From: Paroedura picta
Lineage: Eukaryota; Chordata; Lepidosauria; Squamata; Gekkonidae
DNA length: 64,000 nucleotides
Direction: 5' to 3'
Assembly: GCF_049243985.1 (NCBI RefSeq)
Contig: NC_135384.1
Location: forward strand, 11,838,501 to 11,902,500
Shown here: positions 42,266 to 52,271 of the stretch, in pieces
How positions within the stretch are numbered: the stretch's first letter is position 1
How the letters are laid out: every line of letters starts with the position of its first letter
Made by a program: the position numbers and the translations under genes
Notes under the pieces: generated by a model
What the model saw: only the letters and a program-made list of their open reading frames with translations
What the model was told of the DNA's origin: nothing
Databases searched by the model: none

Positions 42266-43267
42266 ATACACATCATTCATGGTTTATATTATGAGACATT
42301 AAAAGAATCCATTCATAATGAAAACCTCTTATTTAGCATTTGGTTTATGAGCTTCAGGTCCAATGCAGAATTGGCCAAAGCAACCACAGTGACTGGTGTT
42401 GTACTTCCTCTACCCCATCCTCAACCTCCTTGGGTGAAAAGTGGGAATATTCCAATGTGGAAGAACTGCTGGATCATTATGCTGTTACAGAACTGTTACT
42501 CTTACTCATCTATCATAGTTGTTAAGCACATCTTTTACTGGAGCCCTGAGCACCTGTTACAATGAACACATGTAAAATCCATATCCAGCTTACATTCCAT
42601 TGTTCTATGTCTGTGTATTGATTAACTCTCATGTTGCAGTCAGAATATGTACAACTGAACGTGTGATACAAACCCAGCACCTATTCAGGTATTGGTCCTC
42701 CCCCCCTTCTTTTTTGTAAAATGGGAACATGTTTGTTCTTCCCTAAAAACAAATGTGCACACACATAGGCCAGGATTTATATACATTTACTGGACCACTC
42801 GTATAAGGGTTTAGACAAATCACTGATTTATAATAATTATAATTAAAAACCTGGGTTTTTCCTAGACTAATAGAAAGATGTTTCTTGCCTGCTCGTGGCT
42901 CCCATCTCTGGATTTATGTATCTACTGATTTGGCCATGTAAAAATAAGATAATATTGATGTTTCCTTTACATCAACACAAAATCTAAATGCTTAAATATA
43001 ATCTAAAAATTGGAATGTAATAGTCTCTGGATCATGCCATATAAGTGTGTCTGGATCATACCCAGTATTTGACAAAGTTTATTTTGAAATCTCTTACGCA
43101 TTTCTTCTTTTTCTCAGTTTATCTTATTCACAATGTTAAAAAGGAATAGTTCTCCCATCACATTTTGTAGATTCGGCCATCTAATAAAGTTGATGAGAGA
43201 TATATGAAATCTGTGTAAATAGTGATTCATTTGAGGGGGTGAAAGCTTTCCCCTTCTGCCTAACCAT
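42266..43267 (+). repeat. OR5 downstream flank shared with OR6 and OR7 units
   Basis: Noncoding. The stretch from ACTCTCATGTTGCAGTCAG (about 42627) to CCATGTAAAAATAAGAT (about 42950) recurs at 46918-47250. In part it also recurs at 54646-54830. Confidence 0.75.
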
Positions 43268-43279
43268 TGGCTGACAGGG

Positions 43280-43568
43280 TAAAGGTAAAGGTAAAGGTAT
43301 CCCCTGTGCAAGCACCGAGTCATGTCTGACCCTTGGGGTGACGCCCTCTAGCGTTTTCATGGCAGACTCAATACGGGGTGGTTTGCCAGTGCCTTCCCCA
43401 GTCATGACCGTTTACCCCCCAGCAGCAAGCTGGGTACTCATTTTACCGACCTCGGAAGGATGGAAGGCTGAGTCAACCTTGAGCCGGCTGCTGGGATCGA
43501 ACTCCCAACCTCATGAGCAAAGCTTTCAGGCGGCTGCCTTACCACTCTGCGCCACAAGAGGCTCTTAC
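43280..43568 (-). mobile_element. Second tRNA-derived SINE family, complete, with TSD
   Basis: In reverse it starts CCTCTTGTGGCGCAGAGTGG (A box), with GGGAGTTCGATCCC (B box). It ends in repeated CCTTTA, copied on + as GTAAAGGTAAAGG. The 12-bp target duplication TGGCTGACAGGG lies at 43268-43279 and 43569-43580. Its near-perfect state suggests recent insertion. Confidence 0.92.
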
Positions 43569-43764
43569 TGGCTGACAGGGAGGTCACAGCAAAACCCCTT
43601 CTCACTTAAAATACTGCTGTGGCCAGCCTCACTGCACAAGGGCAGATGCAGGCAAGCCTCGTGTGTCACTTCTCCGCAACTTTCTAAACATTTGAGGCCT
43701 ACTGCTGTTGTGGAGATTCTTTTGCCTCCTATTTCATCTGCACAACAAGGCTGTTCAATTCCAG

Positions 43765-43892
43765 AAGCTGTGAGTGAGGTCCTGCAAGCTAAATAGAGAA
43801 CACAAGGGGGAAAGCTGGCAAAATTATAGACAGCTTTGCCCGGCTTTCCCCTTGTGCTCTCTATTTGGCTTGGAGGACCTCACTCACAGCTT
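43765..43892. repeat. Foldback with about 50-bp arms
   Basis: 43765-43815 (AAGCTGTGAGTGAGGTCC to GGGGGAAAGC) pairs with 43843-43892 at about 90% identity around a 27-base loop. It could be a tiny foldback transposon or a local inverted duplication. Confidence 0.85.
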
Positions 43893-44269
43893 CAGGATCA
43901 ACACTCCAGTGTTGTTGCATGTTGTTTTTAATGTATAATTATCCACTGTATTATACCTGTCCTTTCTTATTAAATAGTTATTGATTTACTGTACTTGGCA
44001 ACCACCAAGTCAATCGACTGGCAGCTGCCTTGTAATGAACCAGTTTTGCTTGGTGCTTTTTGATGTTGCCAGAGTCTTCAAACTGTAAAGCCAAACAATA
44101 GCAATACATAAAAGCAGTCGTACAACCCAACATTTCTGGGAAAGGGAAGGAGTTTACTTATGGAGTTAATAAGGCACTAAGCTTAATCTAATGTGACAGA
44201 GGCGTTTTACTATCAGACTCAAAGGAGTGATATTATTGCCAGTCACAAACAATAACTCATATTAATTTA

Positions 44270-44586
44270 CGGACACAGCATGGATTCCTTCAGCTTTTCT
44301 CGCTTCTCCCACCTGGGACTATGTTGATGATCTTTGTAACATTTCTCAAATGGGCTCCTTCTAACTATTTCCCCAGAGAATTAATGTAAATTACATAATT
44401 TCAACAGCAGTTTGCTATGCAAAATGTTGGCAACGAGAAGGAATAATACATAAAAGGGCGCAGCAAATGAACGGAGCTTTGATATTGCTGTTTGATAATG
44501 TTGGTGGGATGATCAAGGTCAGTCTTTTTGTCCTGCAAAAAAACGAGGGGGAAATGTGCTTGTGATGTTTCTAAGGGTGATGGCAG
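44270..44586 (+). promoter_or_regulatory. OR6 promoter block
   Basis: A perfect Olf/EBF-type site TTCCCCAGAGAA at 44369-44380 and the TATA-like ATAAAAGGGC at 44450-44459, in the same spacing as the sister units. The downstream block matches up to the TTTTTGTCCTGCAAAAA stretch. It is then broken by a SINE, and the first-exon donor seen in the other units is not found. Confidence 0.6.
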
Positions 44587-44767
44587 TTACGGTGTAGTGG
44601 TTAAGAGGAACAGCAAGCTGGATTTGATTCCCCGCACCTCCACATGGAGAAAGCTGGGAGACCTTGGGCTGATCACAGCTCTGATGGTGCTGTTCTGACT
44701 GAGAAGGCCTGTCAGAAGTTTTCACAGCCTCACCCACCTGAGAGGGTGTCTGTTGTGGAGAGATTAT
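44587..44767 (+). mobile_element. Sauria-type SINE, 3' truncated
   Basis: GGTGTAGTGGTTAAGAGGAA, GGATTTGATTCCCCGC and GAGGGTGTCTGTTGTGGAG follow the SINE order and stop before the tail. It lies in the OR6 leader where sister units have their first exon. Confidence 0.75.
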
Positions 44768-44956
44768 TTGAAATGGTGTGGTTTTGCACTGTATTTTATT
44801 GCAATGGGCATTGTGGACGTTATTTCATTAAAACCTGCTCTTTAATAATCATGTGCTGTTCTTTTAATGTTTCTTACCTAATGAAAAAAAATGATTCTCT
44901 TTGTGTATGACAATAATCCAATAATCTTTGGATTGGACCATAGCCACATGGTGGGA

Positions 44957-45285
44957 GTAGAAGAAGAAGAAGAAGAAGAAGAAGAAGAAGAAGAAGAAGA
45001 AGAAGAAGAAGAAGAAGAAGAGTTGGTTCTTATATGCCACTTTTCCCTACCTGAAGGAGGCTCAAAGTGGCTTACAGTCGCCTTCCCTTTCCTCTCCCCA
45101 CAACAGACACCCTGTGGGGTGGGAGAGGCTGAGAAAGCCCTGATATCACTGCTTGGTCAGAACAGTTTTATCAGTGCCGTGGCGAGCCCAAGGTCACCCA
45201 GCTGGTTGCATGTGGGAGAGTGCAGAATCGAACCTGGCATGCCAGATTAGAAGTCCACACTCCTAACCACTACACCAAACTGGCT
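44957..45285 (-). mobile_element. Sauria-type SINE with (GAA)n tail
   Basis: About twenty GAA repeats (44960-45021) lead into GTTGGTTCTTATATGCCAC. The head ends CCAAACTGGCTCTC at 45285. Complete and little diverged. Confidence 0.9.
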
Positions 45286-45595
45286 CTCACCATATACATG
45301 ACCCGTGTACAGAAAGAGGCAGAATCCCTCCAGTTAAGGTTGCTTGCCAGGTATCCATCAGAACCTCTTCCTTTTCATTAGTAAACCCAACTCTTCAACA
45401 ATGCAGATTCTGCTGAGGAATAAGTAACTCAACATCCTTTTAATACTTGTAGAAGGCTTCTGAGACTTAGATCATAGATAGTAATTAATTGACTGTAATA
45501 AATGTTACACTTTTCTTGATTGTACAGATCTTCCTGCCAAGATGCAAACCCTGTGTGATTGACCTGGACTCTGCTCTGCATAATTCACTGGGAAA

Positions 45596-46537
45596 ATGGA
45601 AAGAAAGAACCAGACAATTCTGGCAGAGTTCATTCTCTTGGGACTGTCGGACGATCCTAACATCCAGCCAGTCCTTTTTGCCACTGGGCTATTGACATAC
45701 CTGTTTACATTAGCAGGGAATCTGGCCATTATTCTTTTGATACAGACCGATCAGCACCTCCAGACTCCAATGTACTTCTTGCTGAGCAATCTGTCCTTTA
45801 CTGAGATCTGCTACATCAGCTCCACCATGCCAAAGATGTTATGGGATCTTGTGGCAGGGAACAAGACCATCTCTTTTGCTGGCTGTGCACTCCAAATGTA
45901 TTGCTTTCTAACCACAGTAGCTACAGAAGGTGCCCTACTCTCCGTCATGGCTTATGATCGTTATGCTGCCATCTGCCACCCACTGCACTACACATTGCTC
46001 ATGAGCCAGCCTATGCTCAGATGGCTCCTTGCAGTGTCATGGGCCATTGGAGGTCTTAATGCCACCGTCAACACTGCCTTTGTTTTCTCCTTGGACTTCT
46101 GTGGTCCCAATAAGATAGTGCACTTCTTCTGTGACATCCCACCTGTCTTGCATCTGTCCTGCTCTGACACTTCCTTGGCTGAACTGGTGACATTTATGAT
46201 CTCTGGAAGCATCATAACAGTAACTGTCTCCTTAATTGTCCTCTCCTATGTTCTGATTGTCTTATCAGTGCTCAAAATCAGTTCAGCTCAGGGCAGGATC
46301 AAGACGTTTTCTACGTGTGCCTCCCACCTGACTGTGGTGAGTATCTTCTACAGCACAGGCATCTTTACTTACATGAGACCTTCTTCTGGTCGCTCCCTGA
46401 AAGATGACCGTATGATTTCCGTGTTGTATACCATCATCACTCCTTTGTTGAACCCTCTAATCTACAGTTTCAAAAACAAAGAAATGCAGGCTGCATTGTG
46501 GAGAGTTCTTGGAATGAAAAAACATTGTCAACTGTGA
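45596..46537 (+). CDS. Olfactory receptor 6 (OR5V1-like)
   Basis: Intact 313-residue receptor with the same numbering as OR5. N5-Q-T, C97, MAYDRY at 118-123, C169, C179, C189 and C241 are all present, and TM7 is PLLNPLIYSFKN. The tail GMKKHCQL is longer than in OR7 and OR8. The upstream acceptor TTGATTGTACAG ends at 45527, 68 bases before the ATG. The coding region looks sound. The leader region has lost the first exon shared by its sisters, so its transcript start must differ or expression may be reduced (inference). Confidence 0.94.
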   Translation: MERKNQTILAEFILLGLSDDPNIQPVLFATGLLTYLFTLAGNLAIILLIQTDQHLQTPMYFLLSNLSFTEICYISSTMPKMLWDLVAGNKTISFAGCALQMYCFLTTVATEGALLSVMAYDRYAAICHPLHYTLLMSQPMLRWLLAVSWAIGGLNATVNTAFVFSLDFCGPNKIVHFFCDIPPVLHLSCSDTSLAELVTFMISGSIITVTVSLIVLSYVLIVLSVLKISSAQGRIKTFSTCASHLTVVSIFYSTGIFTYMRPSSGRSLKDDRMISVLYTIITPLLNPLIYSFKNKEMQAALWRVLGMKKHCQL

Positions 46538-47481
46538 ATGCACCTCATTTTTGGCTGGGGCAAACATGAAATTGTCTTAACTTATGAGACATTACAAGAA
46601 TCCATTCATGATGAAGATGTGTCATTTAGCATTTGGTCTTTGAGCTGCAGGTCCAATGCTGTAGTGTCTGAAGCAACCAGAGTGGCTGGCATCCTTCTCC
46701 ACCCACCTCTCTTTCCATCTCCTTGGGTGAAAAGATTGATCCTTGCAAGGGGAATGGTAAAGAAGGAGAGGAACAGCTGAATCTTTATGATGTCGCAGAA
46801 CTGTTACTATTTCTACTCTATCATAATTGTTAAGCACACCAGTTATTGAAGCCTTGTTCACCAGTTTCAGTGAATCCATGTCCAACTTACATTCCATTGT
46901 TCTAAGTATGCATATTGACTGTCATGTTGCAGTCATCATATGTCCAATTGAACATAGGATACAAACCCAGCAGTTATTCAGGTACTGAATCCCCAGTTAT
47001 GTTTTGTTGGTTTTGTAAAATGAGTGCATGTTGCCTCTTCCTTAAAAATAAATGTGCACACTCACAGGCCAGGATTTACATGCATTCAGTGTAATAAACA
47101 CACAAAGCTTGAGACAAATTACTGATTTATATAAGTATACAAAAACCACGATTTTTTTTCAGGGTTATAGAAAGATCTTTCGCGTCTGTTCATGGCTCCC
47201 ATCTCTGGATTTATTTATCTACAGCTCTGGCCATGTAAAAATTAGATGTCTTGATATTGGCTTTACATCAATGCAGAGTCTAAACCCCTGTGATTAAATA
47301 TGTCATAATTAAACAAATTATATTTTCAAATATTGTGCTTCATGGAAAGTACCACAATCCATTTTGCCCTGACTCATGACACTATCAGTCATCCAACTAA
47401 GCCTATGAACAGGAACTAAGAAATAATGTCAGGTATCAGTAACTGTCTGGAGATGTTCTCAGGTAGCCATTTTAGTCTGCT
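46538..47481 (+). repeat. OR6 downstream flank shared with OR5 unit
   Basis: Collinear with 42266-42990 with moderate divergence. No gene. Confidence 0.75.
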
Positions 47482-47664
47482 GGACCGTTTATGCACTGGA
47501 AGTTTCATGCTGGTTTGCAGGCTGGATTTTTAATCGTGGCAGGTTGTCCTATCTCTTCCTGCACTCACATGGGGGAGCATTTGGCCCAGTGTGTCTCATG
47601 TGCCCCCAATTTGTGTTCCTGCACAGTTGCTGGGGCAGTGAAGTTCCCAGTGCATAAACGGTCC
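47482..47664. mobile_element. 183-bp MITE, copy 2
   Basis: GGACCGTTTATGCACTGG (47482-47499) and CCAGTGCATAAACGGTCC (47647-47664) are perfect 18-bp inverted repeats. Internally it is similar to 11440-11620 (GGGGGAGCATTTGGCC, GGGGCAGTGAAGTTCCCAG). Confidence 0.88.
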
Positions 47665-48176
47665 TGTAGGAGACCCATGGAATCTTAGACCTTGGGAAAG
47701 TTTATTGGTTTTTAAAGTGCTACTGGGCTTGAATGCCATGCCGCTTAAAGGGACATACACAGTGAATATTTGGTAGCTTTTCTTGCATGACATCTTGCTG
47801 TTAATCAGTTTCTTTTTAAGAAAGACTATGGAGTAACTAAAGAATGTAAGATTATTTAAGTACAGTCTCCTGAATGTGCTCATACAATTAAGGTCACGAA
47901 AAGTTTATCCACGGGTTGGATTGATCTGACTGTATTCCTCCCTCTCAACTATATCGATTACTTAATAAAGCCCTTGCAGGCCCCGCCATTTCCAACATAA
48001 TCATTTTCATGCTCCGAGGAGACTCACTCCTCCGTTTTTGAACACCAGACAACCTGGTTGGATCCTATTCTAGATTTTGATTTACCTTGACTAAAAGTTC
48101 CTTTTGCAGAACACAGTTGGTCAGCATATGTGGAAACATCACCTGCATATGTTAGGGCATACGCAAGGTCATTTGC

Positions 48177-49238
48177 AATCTGAATTTTCAGACAGTTAGG
48201 TGGATAGGGAATTGGTTAGAGAACCGCACTCAAAGAGTTGTGGTCAATGGTGTTTCATCAGACTGGAGAGAGGTGAGTAGCGGGATACCTCAGGGCTCGG
48301 TGCTCGGCCCGGTACTTTTTAACATATTTATTAATGATCTAGATGAGGGGGTGGAGGGACTACTCATCAAGTTTGCAAATTGGGAGGACTGGCAAATACT
48401 CTGGAAGATAGAGACAGACTTCAACGACTGAACACAATGGAAAAATGGGCAAATGAGAACAAGATGCAATTTAATAAAGATAAGTGTAAAGTTCTGCATC
48501 TGGGTCAGAAAAATGAAAAGCATGCCTACTGGATGGGGGATACGCTTCTAGGTAACACTGTGTGTGAACGAGACCATGGGGTACTTGTGGAGTGTAAACT
48601 AAACATGAGCAGGCAGTGTGATGCAGCGGTAAAAAAGGTGAATGCCATTTTGGGGGGCATCAAATCAAAATCACAAGATGACATAGTCCCATTGTATACG
48701 GCACTGGTCAAACCACACCTGGAGTACTGTGTGCAGTTCTGGAGGCCTCACTTCAAGAAGGACGTAGATAAAATTGAAAGGGTACAGAGGAGAGTGACGA
48801 AGATGATCTGGGGCCAAGGGACCAAGCCCTATGAAGATAGGTTGAGGGACATGGGAATGTTCAGCCTGGAGAAAAGGAGGTTGAGAGGGGACATGATAGC
48901 CCTCTTTAAGTTTTTGAAAGGTTGTCATTTGGAGGAGGGCAGGATGCTGTTCCCATTGGCTGTAGAGGAAAGGACATGCAGTAATGGGTTTAAACTACAA
49001 GTACAACGATATAGGGTAGATATCAGGGGGAAAAATTCACAGTCAGAGTAGTTCAGCAGTGAAATAGGCTGCCTAAGGAGGTGGTGAGATCACCCTCATT
49101 GGCAGTCTTTAAGCAAAGGTTGGATACACACTTTTCTTGGATGCTTTAGGATGCTTTGGGCTGATCCTGCATTGAGCAAGGGGTTGGACTAGATGGCCAT
49201 TATGGCTCCTTCCAACTCTATGATTCTATGATTCTATG
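48177..49238 (+). mobile_element. CR1 LINE, 5' truncated
   Basis: ORF2 reverse transcriptase end: [20 protein letters not shown], then a frameshift around 48380 where the bases coding FADDT are partly missing, so the catalytic aspartates are lost. The frame then continues as KWANENKMQFNKDKC, KPHLEYCVQFW and KMIWGQGTKPYEDRL to 49051. The 3' end is TGATTCTATGATTCTATGAT. The OR8 unit shows the empty site near 56608 (CAAGGTCCTTTACCATAAG), and ATTTGC/ATTTAC flank the insert. It therefore inserted after the OR7/OR8 duplication. Confidence 0.92.
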
Positions 49239-50005
49239 ATTTACCAGAAGTAGTCACATTAATTAATTTCATAAGTTTAAAAAAAATATTTATTTCTCTG
49301 TTATCTAAGAGATGATTGCCATGTTCTAGCAATGTGATCTTAGGTTAATGACTAGAATAACCCTATGGGGCGCATAGTTTTTTAATGTTTTATTCCATAC
49401 TCTTGAAATGTTTTTCAGTTAAAAGCATGAATAGTAAATTAATAACAAGACACAACTAATTTCTCATATTGATTACTCTCTTTGCATGGATTTCATCAGC
49501 CTTTCTTGCTTTTTCATCTGAGACTGTGTTGATGATCTGAGTGCAATTGTAATATTTCTCAAATGGGTTCATTCTATTTCCCCAGAGAAATCATGTAAAT
49601 TATAACTCATTATATCATTTCAGCAGCAGTTTGATATAAAATACATGGACAACAAGAAGACATAATAAAAAGGCCCAGCAGATGAAGGAAATTTGAGTTT
49701 TGACTTCAGAATTTTGAAAATGTTTGAAAATGTTGGTGGGATAATAAGTCAGTCTTTTTGTCCTGCAAAAAGACAAGGAGAAAACGTGCTTGTGATGTTT
49801 CTCGTGGCAAAAGTTGTTACAAGGATAGTGGAAGACCCACCTTATTAATGTGGTTTCACTGTGGAAGAATCAATTTTCAAAACAAAAGGATGTTCTTTAA
49901 AAGATGTGAGCTAACAACCGGATTACCACCTTTCCAGATGCCCCTCAAAATCACATTTTTCTCTCTCCTACTCCTTAGGTGAAGAAGGGAGCAGTTGCAG
50001 GGAAG
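49239..50005 (+). promoter_or_regulatory. OR7 promoter and candidate first exon
   Basis: Olf/EBF-type TTCCCCAGAGAA at 49578-49589 (all 12 bases fit YTCCCYRGRGAR). TATA-like ATAAAAAGGC at 49665-49674. A candidate noncoding exon ends TTGCAGGGAAG at 50005 before the donor GTAAGATAAG. The acceptor ends at 50908 (CCTGATTGGACAG), giving a 903-base intron. Confidence 0.65.
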
Positions 50006-50009
50006 GTAA

Positions 50010-50430
50010 GATAAGATTGTGGATCTGAAAACATATGGAAGAGAGCAACCAAGGTGATTAAGGGGTTGGAGCACCATTCCTATGAGGACAGATTGATGGC
50101 TTGCAGACTTTTCAGTCTAGAAAAAAGATGGCCAAGGGAGGTTTCGGTGGAGGTTGTTATGCATAAGGTAGGGAAACTAGATAATATACTAGAGTTCAAG
50201 GGCACCCAAAATAATCGCTGGGCCATAGATTCAAGAAAGACAAATAGAAAGATGTCTTTATTCTATGAGTAATATTCTATGAGTAATTGAATTGTGGAAT
50301 TGACTGCCAATTACATGTTCAATGGCCAAATGTATAGAGGGCTTTAAAGAGGGTTAAAGAGACTCATGGAGGGCAGCTAAGGGGAGTTAGGGGGACTGCG
50401 TAGCACATATGTCATTAGGGGAGGCCAGCA
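50010..50430 (+). mobile_element. CR1-like LINE fragment in OR7 intron
   Basis: Reads KGLEHHSYEDRL and LFSLEKRWPRE, then NNRWAIDSRKTNRK in open frame 50054-50272. The same fragment with internal deletions is at 57370-57640. Confidence 0.7.
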
Positions 50431-50982
50431 TTCTAAAAAAGACAGGTCCGCTTCCCTAATTTATAGTCATGGCTTCAAAAAAATTTTGGTTGGGATCCAA
50501 ACAGCTACCTCTTGCATGCACAAAGACTTGAGAAACCAGATAGTACTGTTGACTTTGTGATGTACTGTGGAGCTCTGCTGTCCCCCGAAATGAACTGTTT
50601 TAAAAAGTCAAGAGAGTTTCAGTAAAATGTGTTAGTTAATAATCCTGTGCCTTTTAAAATAATGTTTCTTCTTCATTGTCCATGGTGGCTCTTGGCAGCT
50701 CTGATCTGACCCCAGATCCATCTACATGCACAGGTACGCGTCAGAGCCTCTTTCTTTTCATTAGTGCTCCCCACTCTTTACAATGCATATTGTGTTGAGG
50801 AATAAATAACTTAGCATCTTTTTAATAGCTGTAGAAGGTTTCTGAGCCTTAGATAATAGTCAGTAGTAATTATCTGTAATAAATGTGACCCTTTTCCTGA
50901 TTGGACAGATCTTCCTGCCACGATGCAAACCCTGGGTGGTTGACCTGGATTCTGCTTAGCAAATACATAATTCACTGTGAAA

Positions 50983-51909
50983 ATGGAAAGAAAGAACCAG
51001 ACAATTCTGGCAGAGTTCATTCTCTTGGGACTGTCGGACGATCCTAACATCCAACTAGTCCTTTTTGCTACAGGGCTGTTGATCTATGTGTTCACATTAG
51101 CAGGGAATCTGGCCATTATTCTTTTGATACAGACCGATCAGCACCTCCAGGCTCCAATGTACTTCTTGCTGAGCAATCTGTCCTTTACTGAGATCTGCTA
51201 CATCAGCTCCACCATGCCAAAGATGTTATGGGATCTTGTGGCAGGAAACAAGACCATCTCTTTTGCTGGCTGCGCGCTCCAAATGTATTGCTTTCTAATC
51301 ACAGCAGCTACGGAATGTGTCCTACTCTTAGGCATGGCCTATGATCGTTATGCTGCCATCTGCCACCCATTGCACTACACATTGCTCATGAGCCAGCCTA
51401 TGCTCAGATGGCTCCTCGCAGTGTCATGGGCCATTGGAGGTCTTAATGCCACCGTCAACACTGCCTTTGTTTTCTCCTTGGACTTCTGTGGTCCCAATAA
51501 GATAGTGCACTTCTTCTGTGACATCCCACCTGTCTTGCATCTGTCCTGTTCTGACACTTCCTTGGCTGAACTGGTGACATTTATGGTCTCTGGAAGCATC
51601 ATAACAGTAACTGTCTCCTTAATTGTCCTCTCCTATGTTCTGATTGTCTTATCAGTGCTTAAAATCAGTTCAGCTCAGGGCAGGATCAAGACATTTTCTA
51701 CGTGTGCCTCCCACCTGACTGTGGTGAGTATCTTTTACAGCACAGCCATCTTTACTTACATGCGGCCTTCCTCTGGTCGCTCCATGGAAGATGACCGTGT
51801 GATCTCTGTGATGTACACCATCATCACTCCTTTGTTGAACCCAATAATCTACAGCCTGAAGAACAAAGAAATACAGGCAGCACTACGGAAAGTTCTTGGA
51901 AAGAAATAA
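50983..51909 (+). CDS. Olfactory receptor 7 (OR5V1-like)
   Basis: Intact 308-residue receptor. The first ATG is at 50983 (MERKNQT); the in-frame triplet six bases earlier is GTG. C97, C169, C179, C189 and C241 are kept. PLLNPIIYSLKN is followed by a short tail ending LGKK. It differs from OR8 at about 13 residues. Most are in the TM3 stretch (ECVLLLGMAYDRY against ECALLSVMAYDRY), the RSM/HSM loop and the tail. The TM3 stretch resembles OR2 (ECVLLLAMAYDRY) more than its sister genes, which may reflect gene conversion or chance. Confidence 0.95.
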   Translation: MERKNQTILAEFILLGLSDDPNIQLVLFATGLLIYVFTLAGNLAIILLIQTDQHLQAPMYFLLSNLSFTEICYISSTMPKMLWDLVAGNKTISFAGCALQMYCFLITAATECVLLLGMAYDRYAAICHPLHYTLLMSQPMLRWLLAVSWAIGGLNATVNTAFVFSLDFCGPNKIVHFFCDIPPVLHLSCSDTSLAELVTFMVSGSIITVTVSLIVLSYVLIVLSVLKISSAQGRIKTFSTCASHLTVVSIFYSTAIFTYMRPSSGRSMEDDRVISVMYTIITPLLNPIIYSLKNKEIQAALRKVLGKK

Positions 51910-52271
51910 CATTGTCATTTATGAGTACACATCATTTATGGCTAAATACAAGTCTGGTACTGCCTTAAATTATGAGACAAGTATCTGCTCATTATGAAGG
52001 CCTGTCATTTATCATTTGGTTTAGGAGCTGTAGGTATGTTACTGTACTTACTAAAGCAACCACAGTGACTGGTGTTGTACTTCCTTTGCCCCATTCTTGA
52101 CCTCCTTGGCTGAAAAGTTTGAATATTCTTATGGGGATGGAAAGGAAAGGAGAAGAACCACTGGATCATTAACATGTGGTAGAATTGTTACCCTTAATCA
52201 TCTATCATAATTGTTAAGTACATCCGTTTATGAAGCCCTGTCCATCAGTTACAATCAATATATGTACAATC

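Larger units (their letters stand above)
48003..52110 (+). repeat. OR7 unit of a recent tandem duplication (partner 56447-59251)
   Basis: From CTCCGAGGAGAC on, the DNA here matches 56447-59251 closely, with promoter, intron, coding exon and about 190 bases of 3' flank. The 1.06-kb CR1 is present only here. The partner has deletions in the intron and is cut by the LTR element at its right end. Confidence 0.9.
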
